This document shows positions 1 through 10,470 of a stretch of DNA of 35,710 nucleotides, piece by piece. This DNA is from Bacteroides sp. (GTDB taxonomy: Bacteria > Bacteroidota > Bacteroidia > Bacteroidales > Muribaculaceae). The DNA lies in assembly GCA_014802435.1 (NCBI GenBank), contig JAAVCG010000010.1:1-35710 (forward strand), given 5' to 3'. The number at the start of each line of letters is the position of its first letter. Position 1 is the first letter of the stretch. Below the pieces are notes generated by a model. The model searched no databases. It was not told where the DNA came from and saw only the letters and a list, made by a program, of their open reading frames with translations. A program made the translations under genes and the position numbers.

Positions 1-24
1 GATCGGAATCCGCCTTTCCATAGG
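1..24 (+). repeat. Family A hairpin repeat, cut by window edge
   Basis: Partial copy of a dispersed repeat whose core is a 7-bp stem with a 4-nt loop (GGCGGAT CGGA ATCCGCC) followed by TTTCCATAGG. The left stem arm is lost at the window start. An inverted copy follows at 78-110, so the two form an inverted pair around about 53 bp. Confidence 0.8.
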
Positions 25-77
25 TTTTGACAGTCTTCTGCAATGCCTATAACTCTTATGCGCAAGGGATGCGCATG

Positions 78-110
78 CCTATGGAAAGGCGGATTCCGAT
101 CCGCCGCCAC
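78..110 (-). repeat. Family A hairpin repeat
   Basis: Full inverted copy of the family A unit: CCTATGGAAA, then GGCGGAT TCCG ATCCGCC (perfect 7-bp stem, 4-nt loop), then GCCAC. The same sequence recurs at 265-297, in three tandem copies at 5374-5535, at 29820-29850 and at 29875-29905. Confidence 0.85.
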
Positions 111-127
111 GTCAAAACACAGCGCTC

Positions 128-244
128 TGACCGGGCTTTCGTGGCGCCCTCGCCACGATGGCGCCTTAGCGCCACCTACACAAATATGGCGATAATCGTG
201 GAGCTTACGCTCCACCGTGGCGAGGGCGCCACGGAGCCCGGTCA
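128..244. repeat. Family B inverted-repeat element (MITE-like), copy 1
   Basis: A 117-bp element with a perfect 10-bp terminal inverted repeat, TGACCGGGCT at the left and AGCCCGGTCA at the right. The match extends inward with one small indel through the hairpin CGTGGCG CCCT CGCCACG and its mirror CGTGGCG AGGG CGCCACG. Inside lie two more hairpins, TGGCGC CTTA GCGCCA and GTGGAGC TTAC GCTCCAC. A second copy is at 5032-5144. It carries no coding sequence. The mobile-element reading is inference; no target-site duplication is evident. Confidence 0.75.
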
Positions 245-264
245 TGTTCCCTCCTGCATAGACG

Positions 265-297
265 GTGGCGGCGGATTGGAATCCGCCTTTCCATAGG
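265..297 (+). repeat. Family A hairpin repeat
   Basis: Copy of the family A unit (GTGGC, then GGCGGAT TGGA ATCCGCC, then TTTCCATAGG). It lies just outside family B copy 1, as another family A copy does beside family B copy 2, so the two families tend to occur together. Confidence 0.85.
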
Positions 298-343
298 TTT
301 TTTGATCGGGCTTTCGCAAAAACGCGCCGCTACCGTGACGTAG

Positions 344-357
344 CCTTTCTATAGGGT
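344..357 (+). repeat. Degenerate family A end beside the lacZ stop codon
   Basis: CCTTTCTATAGGGT differs by one base from the CCTTTCCATAGGGT end of the family A units at the pbp1A stop codon. It is followed by a T-run and then the beta-galactosidase stop codon at 364-366. The hairpin part is missing or too diverged to recognise. Confidence 0.5.
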
Positions 358-363
358 GTTTTT

Positions 364-4685
<4,322 letters not shown>

Positions 4686-4731
4686 AGTTAATTAGCTTTA
4701 GTTTAAAATGAATAAAATGATTTTGATAATG

Positions 4732-4763
4732 CAAAGTTACGAAAAATGGCGGGCAAAAACAAT
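4732..4763 (-). promoter_or_regulatory. recA promoter (Bacteroidetes type)
   Basis: On the minus strand the -7 box TAACTTTG lies at 4739-4732 and a -33-like ATTG at 4763-4760, with 20 bp between. This matches the Bacteroidetes sigma pattern TTTG-N19-21-TAnnTTTG with one mismatch. It predicts a leader of about 40 nt before the recA ATG. Confidence 0.75.
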
Positions 4764-5031
4764 TCCCCGCCTCGTTAAAAACTGTTAAGGCTTGATAGTT
4801 GGGTACGGTGTCGTGTGTAATCGGGTGATTTGTAGTGCGTTAAATAGTGGGATTATCGGCCGGCCCTCTGCTTGTGGGGCGAGGAAATGGTGCAACCCGT
4901 CCCGGGTTGTTGGCGCTTTTGGTGCATGTTGCTGTCCCCCAGTGGCTTCGCGACTGGGGGGTAACTGTGGTGTAAGCCCTCCGGGCTATCTTTTGCGGGC
5001 TACCTTGCGTTGGCGGCGGTGTTTGCGTAAG
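4764..5031. repeat. GC hairpin chain (family D) in recA-pbp1A gap
   Basis: No gene is supported here. The stretch holds a series of short perfect hairpins: CAACCCG TCC CGGGTTG (4893-4909), CCCCCAGT with ACTGGGGG (4936-4960) around a 9-nt loop, and AGCCC TCC GGGCT (4975-4987). From about 4997 the sequence GCGGGCTACCTTGCGTTGGC is a diverged copy of the left half of the 54-bp tandem unit at 5374-5535. The first 100 bases after the recA promoter show nothing recognisable. Confidence 0.6.
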
Positions 5032-5144
5032 CCACCGGGCTCCGTGGCGCCCTCGCCACGGTGGCGCGTCAGCGCCATAGTTATCGGATTGGGGTATGTG
5101 GAGCTTGCGCTCCATCGTGGCGGGGGCGCCACGAAGCCCGGTCA
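5032..5144. repeat. Family B inverted-repeat element (MITE-like), copy 2
   Basis: A 113-bp relative of the element at 128-244. It has the hairpins CGTGGCG CCCT CGCCACG, TGGCGC GTCA GCGCCA, GTGGAGC TTGC GCTCCAT and CGTGGCG GGGG CGCCACG in the same order, and ends in AGCCCGGTCA. The left end reads CCACCGGGCT, so two outer bases have diverged. The centre between the hairpins differs from copy 1 while the hairpins are kept. Confidence 0.75.
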
Positions 5145-5150
5145 GACACT

Positions 5151-5181
5151 CTATGGAAAGGCGGATTCTGATCCACCGCCA
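5151..5181 (-). repeat. Family A hairpin repeat, diverged
   Basis: CTATGGAAAG then GCGGATTCTGATCCACCGCC: the family A unit with substitutions that weaken the stem. It lies 6 bp outside family B copy 2. Confidence 0.75.
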
Positions 5182-5221
5182 ACGTCTATGCGAAAAGGTC
5201 CGCGTAGCGGGTCGTAAGAGC

Positions 5222-5360
5222 GTAGGCACGTCCGTCAGGGCGTGTAATTGGATCGGGAGGGCTGTCTTGTGAGCTCCGTAGGAGCGACATATCTGTCGCC
5301 GCTATGCGGCTCTGTGTTTGTTGCGTTCTCGCCAATACACGCCCTGGCGGACGTGCCTAA
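5222..5360. repeat. Family C inverted-repeat element (MITE-like)
   Basis: About 139 bp bounded by imperfect 29-bp inverted repeats at 5223-5251 and 5332-5360, which differ by one substitution and one indel. Each arm itself contains a 7-bp stem with a 4-nt loop (CACGTCC GTCA GGGCGTG with one G-U pair, and CACGCCC TGGC GGACGTG). The interior holds GCTCC GTA GGAGC, GCGACA TATC TGTCGC and GCCGC TAT GCGGC back to back. No coding sequence. Its non-autonomous mobile nature is inferred from structure only. Confidence 0.7.
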
Positions 5361-5373
5361 GTTCTGTCGCCCG

Positions 5374-5535
5374 CGCTGCGGGCTATTTTGCTGTGGCGGC
5401 GGATCGGAATCCGCCTTTCCATAGGGTCGCTGCGGGCTATTTTGCGTTGGCGGCGGATCGGAATCCGCCTTTCCATAGGGTCGCTTCGGGCTATTTTGCG
5501 GTGGCGGCGGATCGGAGTCCGCCTTTCCATAGGGT
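5374..5535. repeat. Three 54-bp tandem repeats ending at the pbp1A stop codon
   Basis: Units at 5374-5427, 5428-5481 and 5482-5535 are each exactly 54 bp and differ at only a few positions. Each reads CGCTGCGGGCTATTTTGC, then TGGC, the family A hairpin GGCGGAT CGGA ATCCGCC, then TTTCCATAGGGT. The last base of unit 3 is the last base of the pbp1A stop codon (TAA read on the minus strand, 5537-5535). The repeats therefore form the start of the pbp1A 3' untranslated region. Confidence 0.9.
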
Positions 5536-7919
5536 TAGTCGAAGATGTCGTCGATGGTGGGGTCGTCGGTTGTTGTGTCGGAGATTATTCCGAGGTCGGC
5601 GCCTTCACAGAGGTTTATGTTTTCGGGGAATTCGAAGCGGGAGTATTGGGAGTAGGGGAGGGTTTTGTCGGCAAAGACCTTGGTGATGAATTTGCCGAAG
5701 ATGGGGAGTGCCATTGCCGCGCCTTGGCCTTGGGCGGTGGAGTTGAAGTGGATGGGTTTTTCTTCGCCGCCCACCCATGTTGCGGTAACCAGTTCGGGAG
5801 TGAAGGCCATGAACCAACCGTCAGAGTTAGAGTTGGTTGTACCGGTTTTGCCACCCATCTGAGCCGTCAGGTTGAAGGGAGCGCGGCGGAGTCGTGCGCC
5901 GGTACCGGAGTCAACGACGTTGAGGAGGATAGAGAGGATTTTCCAGTAGGCTTTTTCGGAGATTACCTCGGTTTGGGTTGTATTGAACTCGGAGATTACG
6001 TTGCCGTTGGAGTCAGTGATTGTGGTGACGAAGAGGGGGTCAGTGCGCATTCCCCGGTTGGCGAATGCGGAGTAGGCGGTGACCATTTCTTTGACGGAGA
6101 CATCACAGATGCCCAGACAGAGGGAGACGACGGGGTCAATATGGTTGGTGATTCCGAAGTTATGGAGGTTATTGGCAAACGTCTGAGGGGAGAGCATGTC
6201 CATCAGTCGGGCAGAAATCCAGTTATTGGAAGTGGTGAGGGCCCAACGGAGGTCGACCATCTCGCCGACACGGGCGGAGCCGGAGTTGCGGGGCTGCCAA
6301 GCACGTCCGTTAGCGTCATAAATAGTGGGCTGGGAGTTGAGGAATTGGTCACAGGGGGTGAATCCTTCCTCCATGGCATAAGTATAGAGCAGGGGCTTGA
6401 TGGTGGAGCCGACCTGGCGGCGTCCGGTAGAGACCATGTCATACTGGAATGCGGAGAAGTTGGGGCCGCCGACGTAGGCCTTGACGAAGCCGTTGCGGGG
6501 GTCCATGGCCATGAATCCGGAGCGGAGGAAGCTCTTATGGTAAAGAATTGAGTCTCTTGGGGTCATGATTGTGTCGGTCCATCCCTGATAGGTGAAGACT
6601 TTCATTTCGGTGGGTTCCTTGAAAGCGGCTTCAATTTCAGAGGACGTATGTCCGGCCTTTTTCATGAGTCGATAGCGCTCGGAGTCACGTATGGCGCGAT
6701 TAATCAGTCGGTTAATGGCGTCGACGGAGATTTCATTGCGGTTAGAGGAGTATGGTGCGGTTGAGGAGCCTTTTTTCTCGCGCCAGAACTGGGGCTGCAG
6801 GGTCTGGGAGAGATGAGAAATCATTGCGTCCTCAGCATATTGCTGCATTTTGGAGTCGAGGGTGGTGTAGATTTTCAGTCCGTCGGCATAGATGTCATAG
6901 TGCGAGCCGTCGGGCTTGGGGTTCTTTTCAATCCATCCGTAGAGGGGGTTAGTTTGCCAGGCGATTGAATCGTCGGTATACTTTTGCATTTCCCATTGCT
7001 GATAGTCAGAGCGGCGGGGTTTCTTGGCGCCTAACATTCGGCGGAGCTCCTCACGGAAATATGGTGCGAGGCCCTCTTTATGGTCCACTTTATGATAGTT
7101 TAGAGTCAGGGGGAGGGCCTGGAGGGAGTCACGCTCGGCCTCGGTTATATAGCCGTTTTTCTCCATCTGGTCCAGGACTATGTTACGGCGCTCGCGGGTG
7201 CGCTCATTTCGGCGCACGGGATTATAGATTGCGGGGTTTTTGACCATGCCGACGAGGGTGGCGGCTTCCTCAATCGAGAGGTCGAGGGGGTCCTTGCCGA
7301 AGTAGACCCATGCGGCAGATTTGATGCCGACGGCGTTATTGAGGAAGTCAAACTGATTAAGATACATCTTGATGATTTCCTCCTTGGAGTAATAACGCTC
7401 GAGCTTGATGGCAATCATCCATTCGACGGGTTTCTGAATGGCGCGCTGAATGAGTCCGGTAGAGCCGGGCGAATAGAGCTGCTTGGCGAGCTGCTGGGTG
7501 AGAGTAGAGCCGCCGCCGGCGTTTTTCTGGCGCATTATCAGGGTTTTGCCGATAACGCGGGCAATGGCCCGGGCGTCGATTCCGGAATGGTCAAGATAGC
7601 GGGCGTCTTCCGTGGCAATCAGGGCGTCAATGACGTGCTGGGAGATGTCGGAATAGTCAGCATAGACTCTATTACCTTTGTCGCGGAAATAGCGGCCCAT
7701 TTCAACTCCGTCGGCCGAGTAGATAACGGAGGCGAACTTGTCTGTAGGGTTCTTGAGCTGGGCAATATCAGGCATATAGCCGATGATGCCGTGATAAATG
7801 AGGACGAAGAGCAGGCCAACGGCCACAATGACTGCTCCAAAAGCAATCCAGAGCCACTTGATTAAGCGGCTCTTGAAGGATTTATGAGATTTTACGGTTT
7901 GGGGATTTTTTTCACTCAT
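5535..7919 (-). CDS. Class A penicillin-binding protein 1A (glycosyltransferase/transpeptidase)
   Basis: Bifunctional inner-membrane enzyme that polymerises and cross-links peptidoglycan. The 794-aa protein has a short cytoplasmic tail, one membrane helix at about 20-45, a GT51 domain at about 60-245 (catalytic ATEDARYLDHSG with Glu104, and GGSTLTQQLAKQLY), then a transpeptidase domain with GSTIKP (Ser505, Lys508), SNN (564-566) and KTGTT (691-695). All key residues are present. The tail is acidic. Its ATG overlaps the stop of the upstream GH16 gene by one base (TGATG), so the two are likely co-transcribed and translationally coupled. Three tandem repeats begin at its stop codon. Class A PBP is certain; the numbering as 1A follows common Bacteroidales annotation. 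Confidence 0.96.
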   Translation of the reverse strand: MSEKNPQTVKSHKSFKSRLIKWLWIAFGAVIVAVGLLFVLIYHGIIGYMPDIAQLKNPTDKFASVIYSADGVEMGRYFRDKGNRVYADYSDISQHVIDALIATEDARYLDHSGIDARAIARVIGKTLIMRQKNAGGGSTLTQQLAKQLYSPGSTGLIQRAIQKPVEWMIAIKLERYYSKEEIIKMYLNQFDFLNNAVGIKSAAWVYFGKDPLDLSIEEAATLVGMVKNPAIYNPVRRNERTRERRNIVLDQMEKNGYITEAERDSLQALPLTLNYHKVDHKEGLAPYFREELRRMLGAKKPRRSDYQQWEMQKYTDDSIAWQTNPLYGWIEKNPKPDGSHYDIYADGLKIYTTLDSKMQQYAEDAMISHLSQTLQPQFWREKKGSSTAPYSSNRNEISVDAINRLINRAIRDSERYRLMKKAGHTSSEIEAAFKEPTEMKVFTYQGWTDTIMTPRDSILYHKSFLRSGFMAMDPRNGFVKAYVGGPNFSAFQYDMVSTGRRQVGSTIKPLLYTYAMEEGFTPCDQFLNSQPTIYDANGRAWQPRNSGSARVGEMVDLRWALTTSNNWISARLMDMLSPQTFANNLHNFGITNHIDPVVSLCLGICDVSVKEMVTAYSAFANRGMRTDPLFVTTITDSNGNVISEFNTTQTEVISEKAYWKILSILLNVVDSGTGARLRRAPFNLTAQMGGKTGTTNSNSDGWFMAFTPELVTATWVGGEEKPIHFNSTAQGQGAAMALPIFGKFITKVFADKTLPYSQYSRFEFPENINLCEGADLGIISDTTTDDPTIDDIFD

Positions 7920-10300
7920 CAGAGAACAATCTTAGAGACATTGTTTCCGGCCTTGCGGATGTAGATGCCGCCTTTAGCGGGAGCGGAAACGCGTCGGCCA
8001 TGAAGGTCAAAGAACATTACGGGGCCTTGGGCAAGGGAATCATCAGTGATGACTTCGATTGACGAGTCATCAAGGGAGACGTAGAAGTCCGGGTCGTCGC
8101 CATTGTCCTTAGCCGTTGATTTATAGTTATTGTCGCCCTTCTTTTTATAGGCGCGAACATAGTCAAACTGAGTGTGATAGGTGAAATTCTTGTCAGGGTT
8201 CTTGGCCCAGGAGCCGTTGCCGACACTCTGGTTGAGGATAACGTAGAAGTCCTTATAGAAGGGCCAGGTTACGTTTTCAGTGTATGAGCCCTTGGAGTAG
8301 TGCTGGTTGGCATAGGTGAAGAAGTGATTGCCGTCAACGTACCAGCGGATTTCGTTTTCGTCCCATTCAATGGCGTAGACATGCCATTCGGCGGGGTCAT
8401 AGTTATACTGTCCGGTAGATGTCGGCGAGTATTTTCCGGGTTCGCCATAGCTTTTGTAGGTCCATCCGGAGTGGACGGTGCCGTGGGCCTGGCCGGCGGC
8501 ATCGATTTGCTCCCAGATGTCGATTTCGCCGCTCAGAGGCCATCCGCCCTCCTCATTAGAGGCGGGCATGAGCCAGAATGCGGGGAAGTTGCCCGTGTGG
8601 GGGTGAGTCTTGATGCGGGCTTCAAGTTTGCCATAGTGGAAGGTGAACTTGCCCGATGAGTATATACCGCCGGAAACCATCTCCTTATCCTTGTCGGCTC
8701 CGGTGTTGTAGTCATCGTTTTTGATGCAGTAAGCGTTGTAATATCCGTCTTCAAACACGTTTACGGCCTTCTGAGCCTTTCCGGTTTCGGCCAGGAAGCG
8801 ATTCCAGGTGTTTGAGCCCCATTTGGGATGATAAGACCAGCGCTTGGAGTCCATTTTTCCGGAATTGAACTCGTCGCCCCAGACTTTGGTCCATTCGCTG
8901 TCGGCTGCCTCAATGAAGAGGGCATAGATTGTGATGGCGTCAGAATTGATAATCTCTGCGGGGATGGTCACGGAGCCGTCGTCGGCCAGGGGGAGTTCGG
9001 TGTCAGTGAGTGAGTCGCCTGAGCCGTGGCGCACGATGATTTTGTCGCCGACGAATCCGGGCAGAGTGGGCTGCGCCTTGATGGTCAGCGGAGAGTTGCG
9101 GACGATGGATTCTCTGAGGTTCTGTCCGTCGGCGGTCATCAGCAGGCAGTTAAGCGGCATGAGCTTGAGGTTAGTCATAGCAATGCTTTCGGCCACATTG
9201 AGAGTGAAGTCAACGATTGCGCCGCCATCCTTGAGGATGGTTTCCGAGCCCTTGGGGTCAATGTTGTCCCAGTCGAGTTTGAAACGGGCGCGATATTTTC
9301 CGGCGGGGAGGTCTTCCGGAAGATAGAAAGCGGGGAGGGGAACAACGTTGCCGGCCTCGGAAGTGACTCCGGCCGAGTTCATTTTGTTGAAGTTGGAGAA
9401 GGCGATGAGGTCAGAGCCGGAGCAAGCCTTGCCGTCAGGGGCAATGACGTTTTCAAAGATACCGTTGCCGTTGCGGTCAATGTAGAGATAAGTGTTCATC
9501 CACTTGTCGCTGGTCCAGTTCATGTTGAGGCTGAGCTGCTCACCATAGGTTGCAAGGAGCTCATAATCAGTGCGGTCATGGAAAAGGAGGAGATTCTCAT
9601 CCTGGCCTACTGGGATAACCTGATTGCCGGTCGTCGGGGAGTTGAGGGTCAGGGAGATGAGTCGGCGAATGGGCTTTTCGTTATGGGTGATTTTCTCGTT
9701 GGCGGGATAGTTGATTTCATAGTTACCGGACTGAGCGGCGGGCGCTTCGGCGGTGATGCGGAGTATGACGTCAACGATTGCGCCATTGTTTGTGACAATA
9801 TCGTTGTCGGTCGTGTTTCGTCCCTTGGGGTCGTTGGCATCCCAGTCAACTATGTAGCGCATGCGGTAGTCACCCTTAGGCAGGGAGGGGATGATGAAAG
9901 CGGGCAGGGGAGAAACGCCGCAGTTGCTCTCGGCAGGGGCGGAAGTTGAGTTATGTCCGGCGAAGTAAGTATAGCTCATCAGCTCGGATGCGGGGTCAAA
10001 TGAGCCGTCATTATTGGCGTCAAGATAGACATATCCGTGCATCCAGGTTCCGTTCCAGTCAAATGCGGGGAGGGCCACTGTTCCGGCCTCGGCGCTGAAG
10101 ATGGCTGATTCGGTGAGGTCATGATAGAGCAGGAGGTCTGATTTCTGATTGACCTGAGCGGATTCTTCGCCAAGGCTGACGGCATTGAGCCAGCGCTGGT
10201 TGACGCTTATCTTGGTTGAGGCGGGGAAATTGATTTCATAAGCCGCAAAGGCGGGGAGGGCAGAGCCCAGGGCGGCGAGGAGAAGTAATTTCTTAAACAT
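7919..10300 (-). CDS. Secreted GH16 endo-beta-glucanase (laminarinase-like) with duplicated N-terminal domain
   Basis: 793-aa secreted protein. Residues 1-19 are a signal peptide (FKKLLLLAALGSALPAFA). Two related domains of about 165 aa follow (about 20-183 and 194-370); both have YEIN(F/Y)PA at the start, LLL(Y/F)HD, a (Y/V)LDANNDGSF or YIDRNGNGIF segment resembling GEVED-type domains, and VD(V/F) at the end. A linker domain leads to a GH16 domain at about 469-720 with the catalytic motif GEIDIWEQ (Glu592, Asp594, Glu597). This motif fits beta-1,3- or 1,3/1,4-glucan cleavage; the substrate is inferred. The last 35 residues (FFDLHGRRV, GGIYIRK, KIVL) resemble short type IX sorting tails. The start at 10300 is preferred over 10345 because the promoter box lies at 10343-10350 and the signal peptide begins there. 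It is coupled to pbp1A. Confidence 0.9.
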   Translation of the reverse strand: MFKKLLLLAALGSALPAFAAYEINFPASTKISVNQRWLNAVSLGEESAQVNQKSDLLLYHDLTESAIFSAEAGTVALPAFDWNGTWMHGYVYLDANNDGSFDPASELMSYTYFAGHNSTSAPAESNCGVSPLPAFIIPSLPKGDYRMRYIVDWDANDPKGRNTTDNDIVTNNGAIVDVILRITAEAPAAQSGNYEINYPANEKITHNEKPIRRLISLTLNSPTTGNQVIPVGQDENLLLFHDRTDYELLATYGEQLSLNMNWTSDKWMNTYLYIDRNGNGIFENVIAPDGKACSGSDLIAFSNFNKMNSAGVTSEAGNVVPLPAFYLPEDLPAGKYRARFKLDWDNIDPKGSETILKDGGAIVDFTLNVAESIAMTNLKLMPLNCLLMTADGQNLRESIVRNSPLTIKAQPTLPGFVGDKIIVRHGSGDSLTDTELPLADDGSVTIPAEIINSDAITIYALFIEAADSEWTKVWGDEFNSGKMDSKRWSYHPKWGSNTWNRFLAETGKAQKAVNVFEDGYYNAYCIKNDDYNTGADKDKEMVSGGIYSSGKFTFHYGKLEARIKTHPHTGNFPAFWLMPASNEEGGWPLSGEIDIWEQIDAAGQAHGTVHSGWTYKSYGEPGKYSPTSTGQYNYDPAEWHVYAIEWDENEIRWYVDGNHFFTYANQHYSKGSYTENVTWPFYKDFYVILNQSVGNGSWAKNPDKNFTYHTQFDYVRAYKKKGDNNYKSTAKDNGDDPDFYVSLDDSSIEVITDDSLAQGPVMFFDLHGRRVSAPAKGGIYIRKAGNNVSKIVL

Positions 10301-10342
10301 ATCAGTTTTATGGAAGTTCAATGGTATGATTGGTAATATGCG

Positions 10343-10350
10343 CAAATTTA
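10343..10350 (-). promoter_or_regulatory. GH16-pbp1A promoter -7 box
   Basis: TAAATTTG on the minus strand, 42 bp before the GH16 start, matches TAnnTTTG. I found no convincing TTTG at -33. It lies inside the longer reading frame, which argues for the start at 10300. Confidence 0.6.
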
Positions 10351-10434
10351 CGCAAAAAATCTGAATTTTCGCATAAATCGGGGTAAATTCTTCTTTAAAA
10401 CGGAAAAAATGGCAATAATTATCTAAAAAATTAC

Positions 10435-10442
10435 TAACTTTG
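10435..10442 (+). promoter_or_regulatory. DUF3078 gene promoter -7 box
   Basis: TAACTTTG, 28 bp before the ATG at 10471, fits TAnnTTTG and predicts a leader of about 22 nt. The -33 position is AT-rich without a clear TTTG. Confidence 0.65.
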
Positions 10443-10470
10443 CAGTAAATCTTGAATCTTCACATTATTT

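Noticed and set aside
27-296. 89-aa open frame at the window start
   Set aside because: Made up of family A and B repeat sequence; not a gene.
4792-5229. Open frames of 129-141 aa on both strands in the recA-pbp1A gap
   Set aside because: They translate the hairpin repeats and show no protein family features.
5368-5389. Plus-strand intrinsic terminator (GCCCGC GCT GCGGGC then TATTTT)
   Set aside because: It looks like a terminator in form, but no plus-strand gene lies upstream; the sequence is part of the repeat family.
5388-6551. 387-aa open frame on the plus strand opposite pbp1A
   Set aside because: It begins inside the tandem repeats and runs antisense to the transpeptidase domain; no family resemblance and repeated LRAILRWRRIGIRLSIG segments come from the 54-bp units.
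10301-10345. Upstream start for the GH16 protein (15 extra residues)
   Set aside because: The extension places charged and polar residues before the signal peptide and overlaps the -7 box; the ATG at 10300 fits better.
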